Of a DNA stretch of 64,000 bases, positions 34,746-43,473 are shown in pieces (positions within the stretch are counted from its first letter, which is position 1; each line of letters starts with the position of its first letter). The DNA lies in the NCBI GenBank assembly GCA_002449765.1, contig DJXN01000002.1, forward strand, positions 124,001 through 188,000, given 5' to 3'. The translations under genes were made by a program, and so were the position numbers. The notes beneath the pieces are model-generated. The model worked only from the letters and a program-made list of their open reading frames with translations. It did no database searches and had not been told where the DNA came from. The DNA is from Fibrobacter sp. UBA7003. GTDB taxonomy: Bacteria > Fibrobacterota > Fibrobacteria > Fibrobacterales > Fibrobacteraceae.

Positions 34746-36194
34746 TTACCTTAAGGAATCACGTTCGAAGCCCTTGGGGGCCGGGCCATCCTCGAAGACC
34801 TCGAACTTCTGCGAGCCGATGACAGCGCCATTCTTGTAAGCCGTTTCTACAAGGTAGCGTCCAGCCGGAATCTTCTTCTTTTTCGTGTAGCTCCGGTAGC
34901 CGTTTTCGCGACCACCCCGCATGACCATCCTGCCAGAAGAAACTCTATCCGTAAGCCTGTATTCCCCTGTCGCCTCATCCTTCACGTACCAGCGGTATTC
35001 CAGTTCCGCCTTCAATTCCGCAGGCGCATAAACCGACGAAAGATAATAGACTTCCGCACCGTCGATTCGATGAACCGACGGAAGTTTGAACCCGAGTGTC
35101 TGCAAGAATGTCGGCTTGTCGATATCGCAGGAGTAGTTCTTCTTATCAAAATTCTGGCAGACCAGTTGCTGCTTCAGCACGAGCGGAACAGGCGGGACCC
35201 AGTTCATGATATAGGCGATGACCAAGGCCGAGCTGATCAGAGCCGGAGCAATCAGCACGCGCCTCTTGTGGTGCGACAGCTTTTGGATTCCGACACAGAT
35301 GCCAAATGACGCAAGCGTGCTCAAAAAGAACCAGATAAATCCTATTCGGTGTACCAGGTGCGGAATCGCAAAATTCAGGAACATCGTCCCGAGCAGGCAA
35401 AAAAACGCGAGGCTCACGCCGAAGCTTTCATACCTTTTTTTGAGGAATTCATTACCGACCAGCAATACGGCCAAAAACAGCACCAGAAGGAACGAGGCCA
35501 GCGAACCGCTGCTCTTGAAGTAGCAGACGACCAGTGCGCTGAACATACTTCCGAAGCAGAACTGCACCATCCAGGAGAAACGGTCCTTCCACACCTCGCT
35601 CCATTCTCGGTCCAAAAAGCGGTGTTCCACCACGATGGCATTCTTGGGGATGGCGGTAGACTCGTAGCCAATCTTGTCGGCCAGCTTTTTGGCTTCCGCA
35701 GTCGAGGCGTCCGCAGCATTCTTGAGTTTCGTCGCCGAGGCATCAGCCACGTTCTTGATTTTCGAGGCGACCACTGTCGTTGCGGGCTTCGCAAAATTCG
35801 CCATTTTCCCGGCCACGGCCGAAATCTTGGAGGTCGAAGCCGGGTTTTGCGACGGCACCTGCTCAGGAGCCTCTGTTTGCGCAGTGGCAGGCGCTTCTAC
35901 CGCATCCGTTTTCTCCGGGACCTTCGATTCCTCCTTCACCGGAGTTGCCATCTTCGCAGCCTGCAGGCGTTCCTTCGTCCATCCTTCGGGATGTTCCAGA
36001 TGTGCCGACAGGAGAATTACCAGGATGAACGCGCCGATATAGTACGCCAGAAGGAAGAGCAAATCGGACTGGTCAATCTGCTGACCAAGCGTTATGGAAT
36101 CCCAGCTGAACCCCGCCAAAAAGGCTATTGCCGGAAAAAACTTTTCGACTTTCTGAACTAGAGGCTTCTGCCTCAAATTGTCAACCAGTTGCAT
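34746..36194 (-). CDS. DUF2914 membrane protein with a helical repeat linker
   Basis: 482 residues. A membrane pair near residues 20-65 is followed by a Pro/Glu/Ala linker and an amphipathic region with near-repeats (SKIKNVADASATKLKNAADASTA, broken here as two KxKNxADAS units). Five or six membrane helices follow (about 200-330). The C-terminal beta domain is DUF2914-like, with YRWYVKDEATGEYRLTD, NGYRSYTKKKKIPAGRYLVET and IGSQKFEV. The function of DUF2914 is unknown; an extracytoplasmic ligand or wall role is possible. It lies 12 nt behind nadD. Confidence 0.75.
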   Translation of the reverse strand: MQLVDNLRQKPLVQKVEKFFPAIAFLAGFSWDSITLGQQIDQSDLLFLLAYYIGAFILVILLSAHLEHPEGWTKERLQAAKMATPVKEESKVPEKTDAVEAPATAQTEAPEQVPSQNPASTSKISAVAGKMANFAKPATTVVASKIKNVADASATKLKNAADASTAEAKKLADKIGYESTAIPKNAIVVEHRFLDREWSEVWKDRFSWMVQFCFGSMFSALVVCYFKSSGSLASFLLVLFLAVLLVGNEFLKKRYESFGVSLAFFCLLGTMFLNFAIPHLVHRIGFIWFFLSTLASFGICVGIQKLSHHKRRVLIAPALISSALVIAYIMNWVPPVPLVLKQQLVCQNFDKKNYSCDIDKPTFLQTLGFKLPSVHRIDGAEVYYLSSVYAPAELKAELEYRWYVKDEATGEYRLTDRVSSGRMVMRGGRENGYRSYTKKKKIPAGRYLVETAYKNGAVIGSQKFEVFEDGPAPKGFERDSLR

Positions 36195-36206
36195 CGTTAC
36201 TCCAAC

Positions 36207-36845
36207 TCAATCCCTGTATAAATCATGTTCCAAAATATAGCGGTAGACTTCTGGCGCAAGCCCGTCCGGCCTTTCGTTACGATTGCAAAGCAGGCTCTTA
36301 CGGATTCCCGTACTCGAAATCCGGCCGACAAAATTTTCCTTTTCCCCAATCCAGAAAAGGTCCGCATATCCCTTCGCCTTGTGTTCCGCGACATCAGGCT
36401 GCACGTAGCCATTGCGCGCAAAGACAATCAGTTCAAAGTCCCGAAGCAGGAGGTGGCCGTTATATTCCGTGCCATAGAAATGAAGCGGGTCGCGCCAATG
36501 CGGAATATTCTCGTAACTGTCCGCGCCAACCAGGAGGCGGAAATTCTTGTCGGGGAACCTTTCTGCAAGGCCTTTCAAGAATACGTAGGAGCCGCGAAAA
36601 TCTCCCTGTTCAATTTCAAGGTCCGAAAGGACAAAGCGGGGTTCGTCGGAAGTAACGAGTTCAAGCATCGCAAAACGGTCTTCGGGCGCGGCGTTCAGCG
36701 TCTTGTCCCAACGATCGGGGCTCGGCACGAACCACACCTCGTCGCAAAGTCCACGCGAAAGGCAAATCCGTGCCACCTTGACATGGTCTTCATGGACGGG
36801 ATCAAACGCGCCCCCCATGATGGCAATATTCTTCAAACCAGACAT
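36207..36845 (-). CDS. nadD: Nicotinate-nucleotide adenylyltransferase
   Basis: 212 residues from MSGLKNIAIMGGAFDPVHEDHVKVA, which carries the GGxFDPxHxxH nucleotidyltransferase motif. VWFVPSPDRWDK and the C-terminal RISSTGIRKSL (ISSTxIR) motif complete the family picture. It forms deamido-NAD from nicotinate mononucleotide and ATP. The start at 36845 is chosen for the motif and a GCGG-rich ribosome site; an upstream in-frame start overlaps the preceding gene. Confidence 0.93.
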   Translation of the reverse strand: MSGLKNIAIMGGAFDPVHEDHVKVARICLSRGLCDEVWFVPSPDRWDKTLNAAPEDRFAMLELVTSDEPRFVLSDLEIEQGDFRGSYVFLKGLAERFPDKNFRLLVGADSYENIPHWRDPLHFYGTEYNGHLLLRDFELIVFARNGYVQPDVAEHKAKGYADLFWIGEKENFVGRISSTGIRKSLLCNRNERPDGLAPEVYRYILEHDLYRD

Positions 36846-36855
36846 CACGTTCCGC

Positions 36856-37470
36856 CTAGTAGACGTAGGCCGCAAATCCGAGATTTAACTGGATGCGGCT
36901 ACCCGAGACTTTCTTGTTCAGGAAGGGATCGTAATGTTCCAGGACCCTCCTGTAGCCCACTTCCGCAAAAAACATCGTCTTCGAAAAGATATTCAGGAGC
37001 GACCCGACGCCAACTCCCCATTCGTTCCAGGCGACATCGCCCTCGTCGGAAAGGTCCTTGAGTCTCGAATAGTTGCCGACAAGATAGACATCGCCCAACA
37101 GCTGGACGCCCAGTTCGACATCGAGGTTCGTATGTTCGACTTCCACCTTGTCGCCGTCATCCGTCTTTTCATCGCAATCGAAGAATCCATAGCCCACACG
37201 GAAGAACGCGACGTGAGGAAACCAGATGCCCAGCATGGGTTCAATCTGCCGTAACCCCAGTCCCTTCTCCGAACCGACACCCGTTCCCGAGCCAAAGCCG
37301 AGCGCTCCGCCCACAAAAATAGGCGTCCGGATGCTGGTGGTAGACGTTCCGGTCGCCGCAGGGGCGGCAGAAGTCTTGGGGGCGTTCGAGCTCTGCGCAA
37401 AGGCGCCACCGCAACAGGTGGCGACAAGCCAAAGGAGGCTGACTAGGAATTTTCGGATATCTTGTTTCAT
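36856..37470 (-). CDS. Predicted small outer-membrane beta-barrel protein
   Basis: 204 residues with a signal peptide (VSLLWLVATCCGGAFA). The mature part has an Ala/Ser/Thr linker and then alternating strands (PIFVGGALGFGSGTGVG, MLGIWFPHVAFFRVGYGFF, NLDVELGVQLLGDVYLVG, MFFAEVGYRRVLEHY), ending in aromatic residues (AAYVY) as expected for an outer-membrane barrel of about eight strands. No specific family is recognised. It precedes nadD by 10 nt and has TATATTGT upstream. Confidence 0.7.
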   Translation of the reverse strand: MKQDIRKFLVSLLWLVATCCGGAFAQSSNAPKTSAAPAATGTSTTSIRTPIFVGGALGFGSGTGVGSEKGLGLRQIEPMLGIWFPHVAFFRVGYGFFDCDEKTDDGDKVEVEHTNLDVELGVQLLGDVYLVGNYSRLKDLSDEGDVAWNEWGVGVGSLLNIFSKTMFFAEVGYRRVLEHYDPFLNKKVSGSRIQLNLGFAAYVY

Positions 37471-37494
37471 AGTGGGATTCTTATTACAATATAA

Positions 37495-38616
37495 TCAATC
37501 TTTCGAACCGAGAATGCGCCGGTAGCTTTCATAACGCGCTTTCGAGAGCCTGCCATCACGCAATTTTTCGAGCACAGAACAGCCCACCTCCTTCACATGG
37601 AGGCAGTTGCTGAACTTGCAGGTAAAAAGATCACTCTCGAAGAACCCGGGGAAGATTTTCGCGAGGGATTCCGCATCCATGTCCATGAGGCCGATGCTGC
37701 GGATACCCGGGGTATCGATGACATAGCCGCCGCCCGGCAAATCGAAAAGACTCGAAGAAATCGTCGTGTGGCGTCCCTTGCCGTCCTTTTCGCGCACGGC
37801 GCCCGTCTCAAGGCCCGCATCGGGAACGAGCGCATTTACGAGAGTCGACTTGCCAACACCACTCTGACCGCTGAATACGGAGGATTTGCCCTGGAGCTCG
37901 GCTTTCAGCGTTTCAAGGCCCTCCCCGTTCTTTACGGAAACAGGAATAAACTTGTCTACAATGCTTGCAAAGTCGCGTATCGACTCCGGAAGTTCGCCTT
38001 CCAGCAAATCCATCTTGGTAAGCACGAGAACGAACGGCAAATTGTTGAGGTTCGCCGCAAGCAAGAAGCGGTCCATGAACCCGTAGTTGAATTCCGGCTG
38101 CGTGACGCTTGCGACAATCACCACCTGGTCGATATTCGCGGCAAGCGTCTGCTGCTTGTAGAAACTGTCGCGCGGGCCAGGGCGCTTGAGTTCGCTTTTC
38201 CGCGGAAGCACCCGCACGATGCAATACTTCTGGGAGCCCACGCCGTCTCCCGAATCATCGCCGTCGTTCACCAGACCGACGAGCACGCGGTCACCCACGG
38301 CCGGGAACTCGCCCAGTGCCTTTGAGGTCGTCGCGCGATACATGGCGGTCACTGTTTCTTCCGAAAGGCGCACCTCGCAAGTGCGGCGGTGCACTTCCAC
38401 GACCAGGCCCTCGACGCAATTCTCCTCGCCGATGTTTTCGACAGGGTCCTTGATACGCTTGATTTTCGCCTTCTTGAATTCGCGGCTGAACCGTTCCTTG
38501 GTCGGGCGCTCGTCGACAATTCCCGAATCCCATTCGCGCATGACATCGATACGGCGGGATCGGTGCGCCCGTCTCGTCGTCCTCACTTCGCGGAATTCTT
38601 CGTCTTCAAGCATCAT
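37495..38616 (-). CDS. rsgA: Ribosome small-subunit biogenesis GTPase RsgA
   Basis: 373 residues. An Arg-rich N-terminal extension (TTRRAHRSRRIDVMRE) precedes the OB fold and the circularly permuted GTPase: TKMD (G4), SGQSGVGKST (P-loop), DTPGIRSIG (G3). The zinc site is CKFSNCLHVKEVGC. It checks maturation of the 30S subunit. Two tandem ATGs are present at 38611-38616. It lies 21 nt behind the PQQ-propeller lipoprotein gene. Confidence 0.95.
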   Translation of the reverse strand: MMLEDEEFREVRTTRRAHRSRRIDVMREWDSGIVDERPTKERFSREFKKAKIKRIKDPVENIGEENCVEGLVVEVHRRTCEVRLSEETVTAMYRATTSKALGEFPAVGDRVLVGLVNDGDDSGDGVGSQKYCIVRVLPRKSELKRPGPRDSFYKQQTLAANIDQVVIVASVTQPEFNYGFMDRFLLAANLNNLPFVLVLTKMDLLEGELPESIRDFASIVDKFIPVSVKNGEGLETLKAELQGKSSVFSGQSGVGKSTLVNALVPDAGLETGAVREKDGKGRHTTISSSLFDLPGGGYVIDTPGIRSIGLMDMDAESLAKIFPGFFESDLFTCKFSNCLHVKEVGCSVLEKLRDGRLSKARYESYRRILGSKD

Positions 38617-38637
38617 GGTACAAAATCCCGCATCAAG

Positions 38638-40260
38638 CTATTCCACAAGCATCTTGAAAATGACCTTGCCTCGGGAACCGACCACGAGCGCATTGTCCAC
38701 GACGGCAGGCGAAGATTCGAAGTTGTCGCCAATTTTTTCACAGAACAGGCGCTTGCCCGTCGCCCCCTCGAAGATATACATGTTGCCGGTGCAGTCGCCC
38801 TGCACCACATACAGCTTGCCGCTTTCGTCGTAGAACCCGACAGGAGAAGACCAAGCGTAATGTTCAAGCGGGACGCGGTAGACAACCTTGCCCGTGTAGC
38901 GGTTCATGGCGACAAGGTCTCCCTTGAAGACCGGCTTATGGATGCTGATGGGCACGATGATAAGGCTGTCGCAGTCGCCGCGCCCGATAAGCGGCGTCGA
39001 GTACATGCCGCCGTCGAAACTCTTGCCCGCAATTTTCGCCTTGTTGCACTTGAACTTCTGTTCCCAGACCTTTTCGCCCGTAAGCCCGTTCAACTTCACG
39101 AAGTAAGAAATTCCGCTGTCGCCCTGCTTGTCCATTTCGCTTGCCGTATAGACAAACGGAACACCGTCCTCGACATCGATCACCACGGAACCGTCGGTAT
39201 CGTCGTGGTTGTCATAGCGCCATACGGGTTTCATCGTGTCGAGGTTGATGCAGATGATGTTCCCGTAGTTGTCTCCGAAGTAGCCGTAGTTGCGGTACAC
39301 GGCAATCGAGGATTCCACACCCGCCGCCTTCTGCTTCTTGACCTTGTACTTGAGGCTCGAATGGAGCTTGAGGCCACCCTGTTCGCGGATAAACTTGTAA
39401 ATCTTGCCATTTTCGCCGGGGCGGATCAGGAACTGACCGACAACAACCGGCGAAGAATCGTAGGCACCCCAGCCGCGCCAGGCGTCGCGGTCGCGGTTGT
39501 ACATGTGCGTCACCTTGTGCTTCTTGAGGTCGATGACTCCCGCGCCAAAAGGAACCTCGTCGCTCTTGGGGACACCATGTCCAAAGTAGAGGTTGCCGTT
39601 CATCGACGGATCTAGCGAGATGCTCCCCTTGATGGGGTTCGTGACATCAATCGCCTTGCGCGAGGCCTTGCCCGTCTTGAAGTCGATGAAGTAGATGTGG
39701 CTGCTGAGCGAGCCCACCATGATTTCTTCGTTGCTGAAATTCTCGGTCAGGCCAAAGGAAGAATTCCTGAACATGTCGGCGATACTGTCCGGCCAGTTCA
39801 CGTAGACCGGCTGGCCAGTCCATCCGGAACCGCCACCCCATGTGCCGAGCTTGGTCGGCTCGCTGTCGAAATCCGTTTCGAACTTCCACGCGACCGTAAT
39901 CTTGGATGGAGTCCCCTTGACCTTGCCCTCGTGCGGAGTGTTGCGCTTGAGCCCGCCGCGGAACGTGAAGATTCCCGGAGTTTTCTCGTAGACGTCCTCG
40001 AACGAATCGATCGTCCCGGGAACTCCGGTGGAGGCATCTTCGACGACAAATTCAAGGACACGGGCAGACGCCATCATCGTATCGGGGAAACGCCCCTCGG
40101 CGACAGGCTTCACCTCTTCAGGCGCAGGAGCCGCTTCTGCCGGGGCAGCTTTCTGCACCTCGACAACCGGAGCCACCTCCTGCTTCTGCTCCGATTCTCC
40201 ATTGCAAGCGGAACAGATTCCCGCAAGAAGGACAACCACAATCTTCATCCCGTATCTCAT
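38638..40260 (-). CDS. PQQ-propeller-like lipoprotein
   Basis: 540 residues. MRYGMKIVVVLLAGICSAC gives a lipobox (ICSAC), with GGAG 6 nt before the first ATG. A Pro/Ala/Glu linker (about 25-60) leads to repeated beta-blades (GTWGGGSGWTGQPVYVNW, HIYFIDFKTGKASRKAI, IICINLDTMKPVWRYDN, LNGLTGEKVWEQKF, MNRYTGKVVYRV, MYIFEGATGKRLFCEKI) of PQQ/BamB type. It may be a scaffold or binding protein at the envelope rather than an enzyme. It is followed downstream by rsgA and preceded by the FISUMP gene. Confidence 0.8.
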   Translation of the reverse strand: MRYGMKIVVVLLAGICSACNGESEQKQEVAPVVEVQKAAPAEAAPAPEEVKPVAEGRFPDTMMASARVLEFVVEDASTGVPGTIDSFEDVYEKTPGIFTFRGGLKRNTPHEGKVKGTPSKITVAWKFETDFDSEPTKLGTWGGGSGWTGQPVYVNWPDSIADMFRNSSFGLTENFSNEEIMVGSLSSHIYFIDFKTGKASRKAIDVTNPIKGSISLDPSMNGNLYFGHGVPKSDEVPFGAGVIDLKKHKVTHMYNRDRDAWRGWGAYDSSPVVVGQFLIRPGENGKIYKFIREQGGLKLHSSLKYKVKKQKAAGVESSIAVYRNYGYFGDNYGNIICINLDTMKPVWRYDNHDDTDGSVVIDVEDGVPFVYTASEMDKQGDSGISYFVKLNGLTGEKVWEQKFKCNKAKIAGKSFDGGMYSTPLIGRGDCDSLIIVPISIHKPVFKGDLVAMNRYTGKVVYRVPLEHYAWSSPVGFYDESGKLYVVQGDCTGNMYIFEGATGKRLFCEKIGDNFESSPAVVDNALVVGSRGKVIFKMLVE

Positions 40261-40263
40261 CTT

Positions 40264-40836
40264 CTACTCCTTTATACAGCGAACCGACAAGGCAGCCGTC
40301 CTGGAATATGTTCCCTTGTTAAAATCCTCGTCGACACAGTAGAGGCTCCAGGAAATATTCTCGGTGGAGCTCCACATGCTGTAAAAGCAGTCGCGGTATT
40401 CGCACTTCTTGCGGCTTTCGCAATAGCCCGCGGGTTTCGCGTCAAAACCAAAATCGTCAAAGCCGTTTCCGTTCCTGTCCCATCCGGATTTCGCCTTCAG
40501 CGCGTTGCCGACGCTCCTCACGCCCGTCTTTCCAGCATAGCCGTAGAGCTTCTGGAAATCGTCGTTCGACGGCAGGCGCCACCCTGCAGGGCAGGCCTTC
40601 TCGGCCACATCCTTCGGGTACAGGCGTCCATTGCAGCCCTTCGCGGCACCGCCATAGCAAAAGCTTCCCTTGGCCGCATACGCCAGATTTTCCGCAAACC
40701 AGACCTGGCCGCCAATTTCCACCGTGCGATAGACGCGGCCGTCCCGGCTGTCGGTAAACTCCGACCTTGCGCCGTCTTCGGCAAAAGCCACAGAAGCAAG
40801 CGCCAAAAGCAGGAATGTCACCAAGGCTCTATGCAA
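40264..40836 (-). CDS. FISUMP (Fibrobacter major paralogous domain) secreted protein
   Basis: 190 residues with a signal peptide (LVTFLLLALASVAFA). The whole mature part is one FISUMP domain: FTDSRDGRVYRTVEIGGQVW, FAENLAYAAKG, CPAGWRLPSNDDFQKLYGY and the ending ALSVRCIKE. The domain is greatly expanded in Fibrobacter genomes and is a strong taxonomic marker; it has a C-type-lectin-like look and conserved cysteines, but its function is unsettled. It sits 3 nt before the PQQ-propeller gene. Confidence 0.9.
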   Translation of the reverse strand: MHRALVTFLLLALASVAFAEDGARSEFTDSRDGRVYRTVEIGGQVWFAENLAYAAKGSFCYGGAAKGCNGRLYPKDVAEKACPAGWRLPSNDDFQKLYGYAGKTGVRSVGNALKAKSGWDRNGNGFDDFGFDAKPAGYCESRKKCEYRDCFYSMWSSTENISWSLYCVDEDFNKGTYSRTAALSVRCIKE

Positions 40837-40844
40837 GGGCTCTC

Positions 40845-42188
40845 CTAGTTCAACGCGCGCACGTGGACCATCACGTCCGTCGTGTCGTTCGCCTTTACCG
40901 CGGGCGTCTGCAAGGTGAGTTCAATCTCCTTGCGGATATCCTTCACCTGCCCCTGCAACTTTGCGAGGCGCTCGCCCGCAAGCTTCGGAGTCGCAATCAT
41001 CGTCTTCGTGAGCGGGTCAATCCATTGCCCCTGCGGGTTCTTGAAACCAAAATGCAGATGCGGCCCCGTACTGCGGCCCGTAGACCCCACCTTCCCGATG
41101 AACTGGCGGGCGGCCACATGCGTCCCCACGCTCACGCTCCTCTGCGAAAGGTGCATGTAGTAGCTCACGAAACCGTCGCTGTGCTTGATGGCAATCTTGT
41201 TTCCGCTCGCATCGTCGTAGCCCGAAACCGTCACCACGCCATCGGCCACCGCATACACCGGGGAACCCATGCTCGCGCGGTAGTCCACGCCCGCATGCAG
41301 GCGGTATTCGCCAAGAATCGGGTGCAGCCTCTTGCCGAAGCGGCTACCGATCTGGATCTTGTCGAGCGGGTAGCGGAGCCCGTTGAATATCAGCGCCTCG
41401 CCGTTTTCGGTATAGTGCGCATTGAACGAGCTCTTCGGGTCACCATCGAAATAGAGGAAAGCCTCGTGATGCCCCACCACGCGTCCATCGAACTCGGCGT
41501 AAATCACCTTGCCGCTCACCCAAACGCCATCCTTGTCGAACGTGTCCTCGAGAAGCACGCGGAAACGGTCTCCGGGCTGTGCGCTCTGGAATGCAATCTT
41601 GCACTGCAACACGCCGCTCACCACGCCGCGCATGCGCTGCGGAATGCCCGACTTGAAAAGCATGCCGTCGAGGGTGCCGCCCTTCTCGAGCACGCCCTCA
41701 TACACAGATTGCTTGCGGACAAAGGGTTTTTCCACCTTCTTGTAGACAAATCCGGAATCCACCCAGTGCACCAGGTGGACAAGAATCGCGTTTTCCTGAT
41801 AACGGAAGACCTTCACCGAATGTTCAGCCTTTGCCGCATGCGCCGCAGAATCAACCAGCGCGTAAAAGCGCTGTCCCACCTTCAGCTTACCCATGTCAAC
41901 ACTGTCAAGAAGCGTATTCACCAACTGAGCCATTTCCTTCCGGGAGATGTTCATGCGTTCCAGGACCGCGTAGGGACCATTACCGGGCTGGACCGTATCG
42001 CTGAGAAGCACCACATCGGAGGGCGTTTTCTTGAGCCGGTCAATCTCCTGGTACAGCGAATCCGCCCGCATTTCGAGAACGGCGACATCCTTCTGGAGAT
42101 TGGACAGGGTTTCTTCCTCGTGACAACCGGAAAACAGAGCGAGGAACAGGGCAAAAAATACGGGAACCGTGTATTTCAGAAATTTCAT
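40845..42188 (-). CDS. M23 (LytM) peptidase lipoprotein with N-terminal coiled coil
   Basis: 447 residues. The signal peptide ends in LFSGC (lipobox). A coiled coil (LSNLQKDVAVLEMRADSLYQEIDRL) leads to a middle domain and then the LytM domain. LHAGVDYRASMGSPVYAVADG supplies His and Asp, and TGPHLHFGFKN supplies the HxH zinc ligands, so the enzyme should be active on peptidoglycan cross-bridges. It resembles the NlpD/MepM group. It lies 8 nt before the FISUMP gene and is the first gene after the Rhs island. Confidence 0.9.
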   Translation of the reverse strand: MKFLKYTVPVFFALFLALFSGCHEEETLSNLQKDVAVLEMRADSLYQEIDRLKKTPSDVVLLSDTVQPGNGPYAVLERMNISRKEMAQLVNTLLDSVDMGKLKVGQRFYALVDSAAHAAKAEHSVKVFRYQENAILVHLVHWVDSGFVYKKVEKPFVRKQSVYEGVLEKGGTLDGMLFKSGIPQRMRGVVSGVLQCKIAFQSAQPGDRFRVLLEDTFDKDGVWVSGKVIYAEFDGRVVGHHEAFLYFDGDPKSSFNAHYTENGEALIFNGLRYPLDKIQIGSRFGKRLHPILGEYRLHAGVDYRASMGSPVYAVADGVVTVSGYDDASGNKIAIKHSDGFVSYYMHLSQRSVSVGTHVAARQFIGKVGSTGRSTGPHLHFGFKNPQGQWIDPLTKTMIATPKLAGERLAKLQGQVKDIRKEIELTLQTPAVKANDTTDVMVHVRALN

Positions 42189-42211
42189 CTAGGCATTCAC
42201 CGGTAATAAGT

Positions 42212-42412
42212 TCAACAACAATAATTTAGAAAAAAGTAGCTGGAATACGCCTCATTTTTCCATACTTGAAACATAAATTCAATGTTGCCATATTCAGAAG
42301 AGCCAGCTCTCCTAAATGTAAACTTTGTTGATTTATCATTATGGTCCCCCATACGGTCAACCAGTCCGGAACCATTCCTTCTTAAAGCGCGTCCTATTCT
42401 CAGAAAATCTTT
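42212..42412 (-). pseudogene. Open reading remnant behind the orphan Rhs cassette
   Basis: After the cassette stop codon (TAA) and a second stop two codons later (TGA), the same frame stays open for 66 codons with protein-like content (KDFLRIGRALRRNGSG, WKNEAYSSYF), then ends in TGA. It has no obvious start or ribosome site. It may be the detached toxin tail of the cassette, broken by frameshift or stop mutations; chance is possible in this AT-rich stretch. Confidence 0.3.
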
Positions 42413-42418
42413 TCATCG

Positions 42419-42868
42419 TTATCCTTCAAAAGGGCCTCCAAACCTTCCTACTACAGCAACATCCTCCGGATCTGAACTATTCTGTAATATAGACTTAATT
42501 TCTGACAACTGAGTTTTACGTATCCCCTCTCTGCTCGCATCGTACTGGTTGCCAAAGGTAAAATCTCCAAACCGTCCAAGGGTAGGCAACCAAAGCTCAG
42601 CTGAAACAAGGCTTGTTGTCTTACCGTCTGCAGCAGCAACGCTAGTGTTGTCGCCATAGGAAAAATACAAGATTTCCAAGAATCCCCAACTAAAGCCCCC
42701 GTTGACAGAGGAAATCGCGTACAATCCCGCAACGTCAAACCCCGAATACCAGCCCCGTCCATGCATAGAGCCGAACCCAGCTTCCTCGCCAATCGAGCCA
42801 CCAGCAAGTCTGCCTGCAACTGTCGCATATGCCTCCAAGTAGGCGGTCCCGCCAAAAAATTTTTTCAT
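42419..42868 (-). CDS. Orphan Rhs C-terminal cassette
   Basis: 149 residues, no signal peptide. Residues 4 to about 100 match residues 556-655 of the Rhs protein at 43473-45779: GGTAYLEAYATVAG versus GGTAYVEAYASVGG, GRGWY, NGG-x-x-WGF, and LPTLGRFGDF versus VPTLGIFGDY. Beyond that the tails differ entirely. Such promoterless cassettes behind rhs genes are known as orphan or displaced toxin tips in Rhs loci. The ATG lies exactly where the homology begins, with AT-rich DNA upstream, so it may be a silent recombination donor rather than an expressed gene. Confidence 0.65.
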   Translation of the reverse strand: MKKFFGGTAYLEAYATVAGRLAGGSIGEEAGFGSMHGRGWYSGFDVAGLYAISSVNGGFSWGFLEILYFSYGDNTSVAAADGKTTSLVSAELWLPTLGRFGDFTFGNQYDASREGIRKTQLSEIKSILQNSSDPEDVAVVGRFGGPFEG

Positions 42869-42978
42869 GAAACAAACATTTTGCGGGAGATTAACGAATT
42901 GTTTTTTTGGAGCCCGAGATCTCCTCTCAGCAGAAGCCCAAAAGGATTAAAACTTTTTTTGGTTCAAAGAATAACATA

Positions 42979-43473
42979 TTAAATAGATATAAACGACATC
43001 CATTTTCGAGAATGTCTCGACTTGTACGCCTTTTGGACGATATCGAACTCAAATACGTTTTCTATTCCATCTTTCATGATAACTATTTTGAGGCGACTTG
43101 ACGGTTCAGGAATTCTCCTCTTTACAATAATCGCCAGCATCCCCTCTACAGCAGTCAATGTATCCACAAGAAACGGATCAACCTTTTCTGTCATATTTTC
43201 ATGTGTAATATAAGCATCCACAGAAATGGGCATACTGAGATTATATGCATTCGCAGAATCTATATACAGACAAAATACTTTATAATAGTGTTCTTGAAGA
43301 GTATCATCAACAAAAGTATACCATTTTCCATTTAGGCCATAATGCATATCGTAATATTTACCGACCGCAGCAATGTCCACCGATTTTTCGATAGTGTAGA
43401 AACAATCACTGCCGCAAATCGGGCAACAGTTCCACAAAAAAAAGCAGAAGATTAGACATGCATGTTTTTTCAT
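42979..43473 (-). CDS. Candidate Rhs immunity protein, exported
   Basis: 164 residues. MKKHACLIFCFFLWNCCPIC is a hydrophobic export signal with several cysteines, so it may be a lipoprotein. The mature part (SVDIAAVGKYYDMHYGLNG, VDTLTAVEGMLAIIVKRR, FEFDIVQKAYKSRHSRK) has no family I recognise. Its ATG overlaps the Rhs stop by one base (TAATG), the standard placement of an immunity gene. The coding DNA is clearly more AT-rich than the neighbours. An exported immunity protein would imply that the toxin acts outside the cytoplasm. The role is inferred from position only. Confidence 0.55.
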   Translation of the reverse strand: MKKHACLIFCFFLWNCCPICGSDCFYTIEKSVDIAAVGKYYDMHYGLNGKWYTFVDDTLQEHYYKVFCLYIDSANAYNLSMPISVDAYITHENMTEKVDPFLVDTLTAVEGMLAIIVKRRIPEPSSRLKIVIMKDGIENVFEFDIVQKAYKSRHSRKWMSFISI

